Origin: Paracoccaceae bacterium
GTDB lineage: Bacteria > Pseudomonadota > Alphaproteobacteria > Rhodobacterales > Rhodobacteraceae
Length of the DNA: 64,000 nucleotides
Reading direction: 5' to 3'
Assembly (NCBI GenBank): GCA_013003075.1
Contig: JABDLJ010000023.1
Location: 62,001-126,000 of the forward strand
Of the stretch, positions 56,171 through 64,000 are shown one piece after another; the first letter of the stretch is position 1, and each line of letters opens with the position of its first letter. The translations under genes and the position numbers were made by a program. The notes under the pieces are model-generated. The model searched no databases and was not told where the DNA came from. It worked only from the letters and a program-made list of their open reading frames with translations.

Positions 56171-57067
56171 TCAAGAAACCAAGCGCGACAGCCCCGCTTC
56201 CAGCAACTGCCAGACCCGGCGCACGCGGGGGGTCCGGCGGATCGCTTCGTGCGCGGTCAGCCAGACCGGAAGCCCCGGGATCGGAATGCCAAGCTCGACC
56301 TGCTCGACCGACGGATCGGGATCCGCAAATAGCGCCTGGCTGAAACCCAGACCGCAACCGGCGCGCACCAGTTCCCAGTAGACCGTGTGATGGTCGCAGC
56401 GGACCTTGAAGAAGTCGCGGCCAACGTCCCAGCCGCCCTCTCGGAAGCCGCGGATGATCTCTTCGTTCCGGTCGTAGCCGACAAAATCGAGCGCCAGCAG
56501 GTCTTCGGGCGAATTGGGGCGGCCGCGCCGGTCAAGGTAGGATTTCGCCGCAAAAAGCCCGAGTTGCACATCACCGAGATGCTTTGTGACAAGATCAAGC
56601 TGGGTCGGGCGATACATACGAATGGCGATATCTGCTTCGCGGTACAGCAGGTTTTCTGTCTCGTCGGAGGCCACCAGGTCCAGCGTGATCTCGGGCTCGG
56701 CCTGCCGGATCTGGGCAAAGATCGGCGGCAGCACGTGGTGCGCAACGTAGACGCTCGCGGTGACCCGAACCGAGCCGGCGATCGATTGCGCCTCGCCTGC
56801 AGCGATCAAGTCGATCTGCCGAGCGCCCTCTTGCATCGCCTGCGCCGGGGCATACAGCGCGGCACCGGTCGCTGTCAGGGACATCCCCCGGGAGCGGCGC
56901 TGAAAAAGCGATGCGCCCAGCGCCGCCTCAAGCGCGTGGATCTGCCGGCCGATCGTGGGCTGGCTGACCTTCAGCTGGCGCGCAGCCCCCGACAGGGATC
57001 CGGTTTCGGCAACGGCTAGAAAGGCCTGCACAAGCGACCAGTCGAATGCCTCAAGAGATTTTTCCAT
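56171..57067 (-). CDS. LysR-family transcriptional regulator
   Basis: 298 residues. HTH at about 23-42 ([20 protein letters not shown]), then the effector domain with [12 protein letters not shown] and [14 protein letters not shown]. It resembles the LysR protein at 660-1574 more than typical LysR proteins, so the two probably belong to one subgroup. It is divergent from an epimerase-like gene; a perfect dyad sits five bases from its start. Confidence 0.9.
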   Translation of the reverse strand: MEKSLEAFDWSLVQAFLAVAETGSLSGAARQLKVSQPTIGRQIHALEAALGASLFQRRSRGMSLTATGAALYAPAQAMQEGARQIDLIAAGEAQSIAGSVRVTASVYVAHHVLPPIFAQIRQAEPEITLDLVASDETENLLYREADIAIRMYRPTQLDLVTKHLGDVQLGLFAAKSYLDRRGRPNSPEDLLALDFVGYDRNEEIIRGFREGGWDVGRDFFKVRCDHHTVYWELVRAGCGLGFSQALFADPDPSVEQVELGIPIPGLPVWLTAHEAIRRTPRVRRVWQLLEAGLSRLVS

Positions 57068-57071
57068 TCAA

Positions 57072-57086
57072 ATATGAATATCATAT
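57072..57086. promoter_or_regulatory. LysR-type operator ATATGA-N3-TCATAT
   Basis: A perfect 6+6 base inverted repeat with a three-base centre; inside it TATGAATATCATA has the T-N11-A form of LysR boxes. It lies just upstream of the LysR start and about 80 bases from the divergent gene, the usual site for autoregulation. Confidence 0.55.
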
Positions 57087-57163
57087 CTGCATAATTCGGC
57101 AATTCCTGAATGTAAGCGAATAGTGCATATCTGTTTTCAGGTTTTACATCAAAGGAGGTTCAC

Positions 57164-58069
57164 GTGACAAAATCCGTCCTCATCCTCGGCGCGAATGGCC
57201 GTTTCGGCAGCCACGCGGCCGAGGCCTTCTGGATTTCCGGCTGGCAGGTCACCGCGTTCGACCGAAGCACTGACGATCTTCTGTCCGCCGCACAAGGCAA
57301 GGATGTCATCGTGAACGGCTGGAACCCGCCCTATACCGAGTGGGCGCAAGATTTGCCGGACATCACCCAGCGCGTGATTGAAGCGGCCAGATCCTCGGGC
57401 ACGACCGTCATCGTGCCGGGAAATGTCTATGTATTCGGGAAAGACGCAGCCGCCTCCTTTGGGCCGGACACGCCGCATGGCGCAACCAATCCGCTGGGCC
57501 GACTGCGCATCCAGATGGAGGCGGCCTACCGGCGCGCCGGGGTCCGCACGATCATCCTGCGCTGCGGCGATTTCATCGACACACACCCGTCAGGCAATTG
57601 GTTCGACCTGGTCATGACCAAATCCCTGCAGAACGGTGTCTTCACCTATCCCGGGCGCAGCGACATCCCGCACGCGTGGGCCTTCCTTCCCGATGCCGCG
57701 CGAGCTGCGGTGGCGTTGGCCGAAATTCGGCACCGTCTGCCGGTGTTCGCCGATATTCCCTACGCCGGCTATACGCTAAGCGGTGACGAAATCTGCGCCG
57801 AACTTGCGCGCATCACCCGCGCGCCAGTGAAGCTGAAGCGGATGAGATGGCTGCCGATCTCTCTGGCGCGGCCGCTGTGGAAGATGGCGCGGCACCTGAT
57901 GGAGATGCGCTATCTCTGGAACAAACCGCATGCGCTGGACCCAAGTGTCCTGGGCGCGCTGGTGCCCGAATTCGCGGAGACATCTTATCAGGAAGCTCTG
58001 GCGCTAGCGGTCCAGGACCAAGTCCACCCAGACAAGCCCGTGATGCGGCCCCAGACGCTCGCTGCCTGA
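57164..58069 (+). CDS. NAD(P)-dependent epimerase/reductase (extended SDR-like)
   Basis: 301 residues from a GTG with AAAGGAGG seven or so bases upstream. The N-terminal Rossmann motif is ILGANGRFGSHAAEAF. The middle has VPGNVYVFG, LRIQMEAAYRRAG and LRCGDFIDTHPSG, as in atypical SDR proteins of the epimerase group; the usual Tyr-x3-Lys pair is not clear, since YVFGK has only two residues between Tyr and Lys. The substrate is unknown. Control by the divergent LysR protein is likely. It converges on and overlaps the EEP-family gene end by 66 bases. Confidence 0.85.
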   Translation: MTKSVLILGANGRFGSHAAEAFWISGWQVTAFDRSTDDLLSAAQGKDVIVNGWNPPYTEWAQDLPDITQRVIEAARSSGTTVIVPGNVYVFGKDAAASFGPDTPHGATNPLGRLRIQMEAAYRRAGVRTIILRCGDFIDTHPSGNWFDLVMTKSLQNGVFTYPGRSDIPHAWAFLPDAARAAVALAEIRHRLPVFADIPYAGYTLSGDEICAELARITRAPVKLKRMRWLPISLARPLWKMARHLMEMRYLWNKPHALDPSVLGALVPEFAETSYQEALALAVQDQVHPDKPVMRPQTLAA

Positions 58070-59206
58070 GGCAGCTGCGTCCAGGTCGCTGGCCCACAGG
58101 ATGCCCGCATCCGCCACGACCCAGTCCCGCGACGGCAGCACATAGTCCACCCGCAGATTGCCCGGGCGGTTGGGCCGATCTTCCCAGTTTGCGGTGTCGA
58201 GCGACGGATCGCCGCGGTGCGCGGTATTGGCGCCGCCTTCCGCAAGGGCGGCGTTTGCACCTGTGTTTGAGCGGGGCCGCGGATCGGCCAAATGGCGCCC
58301 GTCCAGAAGCGCTGCCATCGCGGCGCTTCTGCCATCACTGTCGGCAATGTCCATGTTGCTGTCACCCAGCAAAACTCGGGGACCACCGCGCGGCACCTGC
58401 GACAGACGCCCGTCCAGGTAGGCCAGCCAGAAGGCCGCCTCGTCGTGGTTGCGCCGCCCGTTGCGATCTTCGGGGCCATCGAACACAGGTGGCGTGGCGT
58501 GAAACGCCAGGACCGAGACCTGACCGCCATTTGGCAGTTTCAGCGCTACATCCCAATGGCCGACCGAGGATAGCCGCTGCCCGCCGGCCCCCGGTGCGCG
58601 CGCGTCGCTCAGTGCGCCGGGAAGCTCGCGCCAGAGAAAGCCGGTAAAGTCGCGAGTGGCCCCGGTATCGATCGGCAGGCGAGACAGCAGCGCCATACCG
58701 CCCTGCCCTGCATAGCTGCCGAAACCCTGCGCATCGCCGGGCCCGCGTGTGCGGCCATCGCCATCGAGATCGAAAGCGATCTGCAGGCCCGCGTTGGGCA
58801 TCGCCGAAAAGTGATACGGCAGATCGAAGCCACGCTGGGATAGCTGCTGCAAGAGCGCGCCCAGGGTCGCGCCACTGGCATCGAAATCGACATCCAGTAA
58901 CAGAATAACATCCGGCCGCACGGCCACGATCATGTCGGCCACGACGCCAACGTCATCGGCGCCGCCTTCAAGGATATCGCGCAGCAGCAGGCCGGGGCCG
59001 TCGCGTGACAGGCCGGTATTCAGGGTCGCAAATCTGAGGGTGTCGGCAGAGGCGCAGGTTGCTGCAAGAAACGCCGTCAGGCAGGCAGCATGTCGCCATT
59101 GGCGTCGGCCACGACCATGGCCGCACGGCGCTTGTCCTCGATCATCGTCGCGATCCGCTGCATGGCGATACCGCGCAAAAAGAGCGATGCGGGAAGAAAG
59201 GCCCAT
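58004..59206 (-). CDS. Endonuclease/exonuclease/phosphatase-family exported protein
   Basis: 400 codons as listed, but the true start is uncertain. The EEP fold begins at LRFATLNTGLSRDGPG and has VRPDVILLLDVDFD, FHATPPVFDGPEDRNG, VLLGDSNMDIADSDG and RVDYVLPSRDWVV, LGPHHGLVW as catalytic blocks. A signal-like ACLTAFLAATCASA precedes it, yet the next ATG lies 40 residues upstream, deep within the preceding gene (59077-59934), and gives an atypical charged lead. A rare start codon or a small frameshift may be involved. It would cleave nucleic acid or a phosphodiester outside the cytoplasm. Confidence 0.75.
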   Translation of the reverse strand: MGLSSRIALFARYRHAADRDDDRGQAPCGHGRGRRQWRHAACLTAFLAATCASADTLRFATLNTGLSRDGPGLLLRDILEGGADDVGVVADMIVAVRPDVILLLDVDFDASGATLGALLQQLSQRGFDLPYHFSAMPNAGLQIAFDLDGDGRTRGPGDAQGFGSYAGQGGMALLSRLPIDTGATRDFTGFLWRELPGALSDARAPGAGGQRLSSVGHWDVALKLPNGGQVSVLAFHATPPVFDGPEDRNGRRNHDEAAFWLAYLDGRLSQVPRGGPRVLLGDSNMDIADSDGRSAAMAALLDGRHLADPRPRSNTGANAALAEGGANTAHRGDPSLDTANWEDRPNRPGNLRVDYVLPSRDWVVADAGILWASDLDAAASGSERLGPHHGLVWVDLVLDR

Positions 59207-59934
59207 GCCGAAACAGTCCAGATCAGGGTTTGCGGGTTCTCCAGCGAAACCGCGCCAAAGAGCGAGGATGCCGCCTTGAGAACGGCCGGAACCAAGAATG
59301 GCAGCAAAAAGCCTAACGCAATGTTAAAGCGGGCATCGCGTTCGAGTCGTTCGACCACATCTCCGCCGGCGGTGGGATCGAACGTCGGCAGGTTGATCCA
59401 GACGTTGAAGCGGGCCGACCGCTGCGGCCAGCCCTTCAGGCGCAGGATGATCAGGAAGATGCCCAGCGTCAGCAGCGAAACGAGGTAGCTGAGACCGGCG
59501 GCCGAGCGCACCAGCGTGATATGCTCGACGCTGATATCTTCGGGCAGCATCAGAACCACCAGGCGCACCGGCGAATAGGGGAAGTCGATGACGTGGCCAA
59601 TCAGGGCCCCGACCGATTCCACGAGGTAAGTCAGCGTATTGGGCGCATAGACCCCGCGGCAGATGATCGACAGCAAGAGCACCGTCACAAAGAGCGAGGC
59701 AAAGCGGATGCGATTGAATGGCGGCGCATCGCGGAACTCCACGAGGCCGGGATAGGTCGAGGAGTACTCGACCACGGTCAGGCAGGCTCCGAAGAGCGCC
59801 ACGAGCGAAATGATCTGGGCGGTGTCGGATGTTGTATTCGGCAGCAGCAATGACGGCGTTGCAACCAGCAAAACCACCAGAATTGCGCGCAAAACCGCAC
59901 CTGCCAGCCGCGAAAACACTACACTCTGCCCCAT
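59077..59934 (-). CDS. Conserved membrane protein of unknown function
   Basis: 285 residues with about seven hydrophobic segments (AVLRAILVVLLVATPSLLL, IISLVALFGACLTVV, FASLFVTVLLLSIICRG, GLSYLVSLLTLGIFLIIL, FNIALGFLLPFLVPAVL). No domain recognised. The stop overlaps the start region of the EEP-family gene. Probably an inner-membrane protein. Confidence 0.75.
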   Translation of the reverse strand: MGQSVVFSRLAGAVLRAILVVLLVATPSLLLPNTTSDTAQIISLVALFGACLTVVEYSSTYPGLVEFRDAPPFNRIRFASLFVTVLLLSIICRGVYAPNTLTYLVESVGALIGHVIDFPYSPVRLVVLMLPEDISVEHITLVRSAAGLSYLVSLLTLGIFLIILRLKGWPQRSARFNVWINLPTFDPTAGGDVVERLERDARFNIALGFLLPFLVPAVLKAASSLFGAVSLENPQTLIWTVSAWAFLPASLFLRGIAMQRIATMIEDKRRAAMVVADANGDMLPA

Positions 59935-60343
59935 CCGCAGCCGGGCGCGAGGCCTGCCGCTTTTTTGTTACCCTGCCGTTTGTGGCAGACTGCCTTATTG
60001 TTGCCCAATTTCTGCCATCTTTCATTTTGCCCAGCAAGGATGCCTTAACCATCGGGAAAGTATGCGGCATTTTGATGGACAAACTGGTGCGGCTTTGCAT
60101 CAATTTGTGAGCAAGAACCGGTCATTAAGGGCGTTTCCACCAGATGTAGTGGTTCCGAGCACCCGGCACGCAAGAGGCATTTGCGTCAGAACTATGGGCC
60201 GGAACACGGCATCAGCGTGAAATCCGAACCGGCCGGGACATATCATCGAAGTCCGGCCTCAGCAGGCATAAAAGCGCGCGCCATCCGATCGCTCGCGCGC
60301 TTTTGCTGGTGGGCCTTGCAGGCGCGGACGCCGCCCTAAGCGC
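59935..60343. other. 409-base gap between the membrane protein gene and leuD
   Basis: No credible ORF. It contains the upstream region of the membrane-protein gene and, near its right end, a terminator-like hairpin for leuD. Nothing else was recognised. Confidence 0.5.
60270..60304 (-). terminator. Probable terminator after leuD
   Basis: An 11-base-pair inverted repeat (AAAAGCGCGCG, 60270-60280, with CGCGCGCTTTT, 60294-60304) and a 13-base loop. On the minus strand it ends in TTTT, 40 bases after the leuD stop. The short T-run makes it moderate in strength. Confidence 0.65.
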
Positions 60344-60949
60344 TCAGACCCAGGGGCGGGCGGCGCTGGCCTGCTGCTCGAACGCGTCAATGGACGCGGC
60401 CTTTTCCATCGTCAGGCCGATATCGTCCAATCCATTCAATAGGCAGTGCTTTTTGAAGCCGTCCACGTCGAATGAGAACACCTCTCCATCCGACGACGTG
60501 ACGGTTTGCGCCGCTAGATCAACCTCGATCCGCGCGTTTGCGCCCTTTTCGGCGTCCTTCATCAGCACATCGACCTGCTCTTGCGGCAGCACGATGGGCA
60601 GGATGCCGTTCTTGAAACAGTTGTTGTAGAAAATATCGGCGTAGGACGGCCCGATCACGCAGCGGATGCCGAAGTCGAGCAGTGCCCAGGGGGCGTGTTC
60701 ACGCGAGGAGCCGCAGCCGAAATTGTCGCCGGCAACCAGGATCTCGGCGTTGCGGTAGGCTGGCTTGTTCAGAACGAAGTCCTTGATTTCGTTGCCATCA
60801 TCGTCATAGCGCATCTCGTCGAAAAGGTTCACGCCGAGACCCGAACGCTTGATGGTTTTCAAGAACTGCTTGGGGATGATCATGTCGGTGTCGACGTTGA
60901 TCAGGGGTAACGGGGCGGCGATGCCGGAAAGGGTGGTGAACTTTTCCAT
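60344..60949 (-). CDS. leuD: 3-isopropylmalate dehydratase small subunit
   Basis: 201 residues, usual length. [14 protein letters not shown] near the start, then [19 protein letters not shown] as the aconitase swivel motif. With LeuC it isomerises 2-isopropylmalate to 3-isopropylmalate. It follows leuC on the same strand after 105 bases. Confidence 0.96.
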   Translation of the reverse strand: MEKFTTLSGIAAPLPLINVDTDMIIPKQFLKTIKRSGLGVNLFDEMRYDDDGNEIKDFVLNKPAYRNAEILVAGDNFGCGSSREHAPWALLDFGIRCVIGPSYADIFYNNCFKNGILPIVLPQEQVDVLMKDAEKGANARIEVDLAAQTVTSSDGEVFSFDVDGFKKHCLLNGLDDIGLTMEKAASIDAFEQQASAARPWV

Positions 60950-61054
60950 ATCTTGTGTCTCCTTCCGCGTTTTGCGGTGGCGGATTTCTATCTGAATACT
61001 GTCTGCTTTGCGTCGGACCCCAACGCGCGTTGCGCGGGCCGGCGCTGCAAACGG

Positions 61055-62458
61055 CTACATCAGGTCCCTTACATCAGTGAGATGACCCGTGACCGCCGCC
61101 GCGGCCGCCATGGCGGGCGACATCAGGTGGGTGCGTCCGCCCCGGCCCTGACGGCCCTCGAAGTTGCGGTTCGACGTGGCTGCGCAGCGCTCGCCCGGCG
61201 AAAGCTGGTCGGGGTTCATCGCCAGGCACATCGAGCAACCCGCAAGACGCCATTCGAAGCCGGCCTCCTTGAAGATGTCCGCAAGCCCTTCTTCCTCGGC
61301 CTGAAGCCGCACCAGGCCCGAACCCGGCACGACCATCGCGCGCAGGCCGTCCTTGATCTTCTTGCCCTTCAGGATGGCGGCGGCGGCGCGCAGATCCTCG
61401 ATCCGGCCGTTGGTGCACGAGCCGATGAAGACGGTGTCGATCTTCACTTCCGAAAGCGGCGTGCCCGGGGTCAGCCCCATGTAGTCGAGCGAGCGCTTGG
61501 CCGCCTCGACCTTGCCGCCTTCGAAATCCTCCGGCGCGGGCACGGTGCCGGTGATCGGCAGCACGTCCTCGGGAGAGGTGCCCCATGTGACCACGGGCGC
61601 GATGTCCTCGCCGCGGATGGTGACGACCTTGTCCCAGTGCGCATCGTCATCGGAGTAAAGCGTCTTCCACCAGTTCAGAGCGGCTTGCCACTGCGCGGCC
61701 TTCGGCGCGTGCGGGCGGCCTTGGACATATTTATAGGTCTTCTCATCGGGCGCGATGAGCCCTGCGCGGGCGCCGCCCTCGATGGCCATGTTGCAGACCG
61801 TCATCCGGCCTTCCATCGACAGATCGCGGATCGCCTGACCGCAATACTCGATGACATAGCTGGTGCCTCCGGCGGTGCCGGTCTTGCCGATCACCGACAG
61901 CGTGATGTCCTTGGCGGTGACACCTGGGCGCAGCTTGCCGGTGATCTCGACCTTCATGTTCTTGGATTTCTTCTGGATCAGCGTCTGCGTGGCCAGAACG
62001 TGCTCGACTTCGGATGTGCCGATTCCGTGCGCCAGCGCGCCGAACGCGCCGTGGGTGGCTGTATGGCTGTCGCCGCAGACGACGGTCATGCCCGGCAGCG
62101 TCCAGCCCTGTTCGGGCCCGACGATGTGCACGATGCCCTGCCGGACATCCGAGACCGGATAGTAGTGGATGCCGAAATCCTTGGCGTTCTTGTCGAGCGC
62201 CTCGACCTGGATGCGGGATTCTTCGTTCATCCCGCCAGAGACGCGGTCGGGCGTAGTGGGCACGTTGTGATCCGGCACGGCGATGGTCTTGTCCGGCGCG
62301 CGCACTGCGCGGTTCGTCATGCGCAACCCTTCGAAGGCTTGCGGGCTGGTCACCTCGTGCACTAGATGGCGGTCGATATAGAGCAGGCAGGTGCCATCTT
62401 CGGCCTCATGGGCCAGATGCGCATCCCAGATCTTGTCATAGAGCGTTTTGGGGGACAT
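61055..62458 (-). CDS. leuC: 3-isopropylmalate dehydratase large subunit
   Basis: 467 residues. The aconitase family [4Fe-4S] cysteines are in FIGSCTNGR and [25 protein letters not shown] and NRNFEGRQG are further signatures. It forms the heterodimer with LeuD. A small ORF lies upstream (62525-62611) that might be a leader. Confidence 0.97.
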   Translation of the reverse strand: MSPKTLYDKIWDAHLAHEAEDGTCLLYIDRHLVHEVTSPQAFEGLRMTNRAVRAPDKTIAVPDHNVPTTPDRVSGGMNEESRIQVEALDKNAKDFGIHYYPVSDVRQGIVHIVGPEQGWTLPGMTVVCGDSHTATHGAFGALAHGIGTSEVEHVLATQTLIQKKSKNMKVEITGKLRPGVTAKDITLSVIGKTGTAGGTSYVIEYCGQAIRDLSMEGRMTVCNMAIEGGARAGLIAPDEKTYKYVQGRPHAPKAAQWQAALNWWKTLYSDDDAHWDKVVTIRGEDIAPVVTWGTSPEDVLPITGTVPAPEDFEGGKVEAAKRSLDYMGLTPGTPLSEVKIDTVFIGSCTNGRIEDLRAAAAILKGKKIKDGLRAMVVPGSGLVRLQAEEEGLADIFKEAGFEWRLAGCSMCLAMNPDQLSPGERCAATSNRNFEGRQGRGGRTHLMSPAMAAAAAVTGHLTDVRDLM

Positions 62459-62524
62459 GGGTGGTCCTCTCCGTCTTTGGTCTGAATGGGGCAGGCGAAG
62501 GCGGCCGCAGGGGGCCGGGCGCGG

Positions 62525-62611
62525 CTATAGCCGGGCAAGCACCGTGCGGGTAGCGCCGTGGAAGCGTTCGCGCAGCCGGGCGCGGTCATCGATATCGAAA
62601 ACGCGGGTCAT
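62525..62611 (-). CDS. Possible leader peptide upstream of leuC
   Basis: A 28-codon frame from ATG 62611 to TAG 62525, reading MTRVFDIDDRARLRERFHG then ATRTVLARL. It is charged and has three leucines, two in the last five codons. A GC-rich stretch follows before leuC. Evidence for translation is weak: no strong ribosome site is seen, and GC-rich DNA gives such frames by chance. Confidence 0.25.
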   Translation of the reverse strand: MTRVFDIDDRARLRERFHGATRTVLARL

Positions 62612-62657
62612 GAAGCAATCACATATACCGCGCCGGGTCGCCCCGCAAGCGCGGGGA

Positions 62658-63131
62658 TCAGGGGAGTATGAGTTTCGGCCAGCGTACGAATATCAGCCCG
62701 AACATGGCAATCGGGTAGACCAGCAGGCAAGCGTCGATGATCGCGAACCATGGCAGCGCTGTGAATGCGTCATGCGGCGCGCCGACGCCGCATCCGGCAA
62801 CCGCAAGGGCCATGATCGCAAGATAGATTGGCAGCGGGACAAGGAAAAGCTCTGCGATTGCGACATCGCTGCGTCGCCGCGCGGTCCGGATCAGCGCGGG
62901 GATCAGGAAGACTGCGAGCACCGGCATCACGATGTCGGCGTCATTGCCGCTGCCGTAGGTGTCTCGGCAGTAGACCAGCGCGCCGCTTGCGCTTTTGTGA
63001 CTGACAAGCCCACCGGTGAGCCAGCCGAATACCAGTCCGATGAGCGCGAGCACGGTTGTGGACGCGATCACCAGCGCGCTGAGCGCGGCGCGCGAAAAAG
63101 AACGGATTTGCGCCGGGCGCAGGATTGGCAT
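62658..63131 (-). CDS. Small membrane protein of unknown function
   Basis: 157 residues with four hydrophobic segments (ALVIASTTVLALIGLVFGWL, IVMPVLAVFLIPALI, LFLVPLPIYLAIMALAVAG, IIDACLLVYPIAMFGLIFV). No family recognised. It stands alone, 33 bases from the VPLPA-type gene on the same strand. Confidence 0.65.
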   Translation of the reverse strand: MPILRPAQIRSFSRAALSALVIASTTVLALIGLVFGWLTGGLVSHKSASGALVYCRDTYGSGNDADIVMPVLAVFLIPALIRTARRRSDVAIAELFLVPLPIYLAIMALAVAGCGVGAPHDAFTALPWFAIIDACLLVYPIAMFGLIFVRWPKLILP

Positions 63132-63164
63132 GTCCGCTTCGCTCTGACTTATCGCGCGCTCGGT

Positions 63165-63710
63165 TCAGATGCCCCGGCGCCGAGACACCACAAGGCCCCC
63201 GCCCAGTGCGGCGAGCAGCAAGAGCGCGGTCGCCGGAAGCGGAACCGGGGCGAGTTGGACGTCATAGAAGCCGAAATCGATCGGCGCCGCATCGGCAGGG
63301 TTGGCCGGCAGGTAATCAAGGTACCATTCCGCGGGCGCGCCGCCGCCGCCGCTGCTGGTCATCGAGAAGACGCATTCTCCGATGCCGCAGGTGATCGGGT
63401 TGGCAAATAGATCGGCCGTATTGAAGGCGAGCGAATTGGCGATGCCGCCGAAGGGGCCGCCGGCGCCGGTCACCCAGCCATTGCCGGCGTCATAGACCGG
63501 GGCCTCGGCCCCGCCGAGCAGCGCATCGAACGTGCCGCCCTCAAGGACAAAGGCGGCCGCGGTCAGGGCACCTCCGGCCTGGGGCGCTTCGAATGTGCCC
63601 AAAAGCGTTGCGGACCCGCTTTCGAAGACCTGGAATGTGGCGGACTGAACTGGCGCTGCTACGGCAAAAGCCAGACCAAGACCCGCCAGAGCGCTTTGAA
63701 ATATGTGCAT
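63165..63710 (-). CDS. VPLPA-CTERM sorting-domain exported protein
   Basis: 181 residues. A signal peptide (LAGLGLAFAVAAPVQSA) opens it. The C-terminus is a sorting tag: PVPLPATALLLLAALGGG, then SRRRGI, that is a VPLPA motif, a hydrophobic helix and a short basic tail. Such tags are handled by an exosortase-type system found in Rhodobacterales. The body is Gly/Ala-rich beta and probably extracellular. No exosortase is in the window. Confidence 0.85.
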   Translation of the reverse strand: MHIFQSALAGLGLAFAVAAPVQSATFQVFESGSATLLGTFEAPQAGGALTAAAFVLEGGTFDALLGGAEAPVYDAGNGWVTGAGGPFGGIANSLAFNTADLFANPITCGIGECVFSMTSSGGGGAPAEWYLDYLPANPADAAPIDFGFYDVQLAPVPLPATALLLLAALGGGLVVSRRRGI

Positions 63711-63856
63711 GTGGGGCCTTAATTGTTGAAATATGAAATTGGGAGTGCGTCGATGGTATCACAGATCCCGGCATTTGCCTAAATCCAGGCGGGTCATTGG
63801 CCGCTTGCCGACCCGGGCACGCCGTGCAAGGCTGCGCCGACAACGGACCGGCGCGA

Positions 63857-64000
63857 ATGGCAGAACACAAGCAAGACACGGACAATACCTTCGGTGGGAT
63901 GGTCCCGCCCGAGTCGTTCCCCGACCCACTTCAGGTCGAGCCGGGGACTGCGCCCGTTGACGCCGCGCGCGAGCTTGCCGATGTCGGCCAGTCGCTTTTG
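63857..64000 (+). CDS. Start of an unfinished ORF
   Basis: From ATG 63857 an open frame of 48 codons runs off the right edge, beginning MAEHKQDTDNTFGGMVPPES, then acidic and Pro-rich, with AARELADVGQSLL at the edge. Too short to name. The upstream region has no strong ribosome site, so the start could differ. Confidence 0.45.
   Translation, partial: MAEHKQDTDNTFGGMVPPESFPDPLQVEPGTAPVDAARELADVGQSLL

Noticed and set aside
60953-62365. 470-codon frame antisense to leuC
   Set aside because: Shadow of leuC; no independent start or homology.
1-64000. CRISPR arrays, insertion sequences, rRNA
   Set aside because: No regularly spaced repeats, transposase motifs or rRNA-like sequence were noticed.

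Overview
The window looks like chromosomal DNA of a GC-rich alphaproteobacterium of the Rhodobacterales (Roseobacter/Rhodobacter group). The basis is a short Rhodobacter-type porin, a VPLPA-type C-terminal sorting protein, an amidase / aminotransferase / ftsK / lolA run, a DUF3576 lipoprotein / leuS / lptE / holA run, a DUF2125 protein, and RibA with a degenerate RibB-like front half. I saw no IS element, prophage module, CRISPR array or rRNA. One tRNA, tRNA-Pro(CGG), is present.

Layout. 1-10.4 kb: tail of rmuC, ArsR and LysR regulators, a methyltransferase, rluA, a frameshifted GFA-family gene, a free-Met sulfoxide reductase, thiolase, an anti-anti-sigma/anti-sigma pair, gamma-glutamyltransferase, hspQ, an AEC transporter, an SLT lipoprotein and lolA. 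10.5-24 kb: ftsK, aminotransferase, amidase, a UbiH-type hydroxylase, a short Trm112-like gene, a LON-domain protein, a thioredoxin-TPR protein, xthA, an OmpR-type regulator, ribA, an L,D-transpeptidase, a PLP-binding protein and a porin. 24-37 kb: DUF3576, leuS, lptE, holA, a glutathionyl-hydroquinone reductase-like protein, SDR, DUF2125, pmbA, cysQ, gph, and a Rieske-glutamate synthase fusion.

37.3-44.2 kb is the most novel part. Six co-oriented genes lie close together: two paralogous proteins with very acidic N-termini and basic C-termini, an Arg-rich protein carrying a zincin HEIGH motif, two large helical proteins without recognised domains (one with a strong internal start), and a stand-alone LuxR-type HTH protein. 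I know no described system with this composition.

44.3-53.8 kb: a secreted protein of unknown function, then a sugar ABC operon on the minus strand (binding protein, two permeases, GH32/68-like enzyme, ATPase, hydroxyacid dehydrogenase). The dehydrogenase is cut by an in-frame TAG. The operon's LacI regulator has lost its DNA-binding half at a junction with a frameshifted DUF1330 gene, next to a frameshifted TetR gene. The decay sits beside tRNA-Pro. 53.9-64 kb: an EamA permease, leuB, a LysR/epimerase divergent pair, an EEP-family protein, a membrane protein, leuD, leuC, a small membrane protein, a VPLPA-sorted protein and the start of an unfinished ORF.

How genes work together: leuB, leuD and leuC supply three of the leucine-pathway subunits; lolA, lptE, the SLT protein, the L,D-transpeptidase and the porin serve the envelope; the ABC operon would import and cleave a fructoside-like sugar, but its regulator and last enzyme look broken. 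All functional calls come from reading translated sequence and remembered family motifs; no database search was possible.
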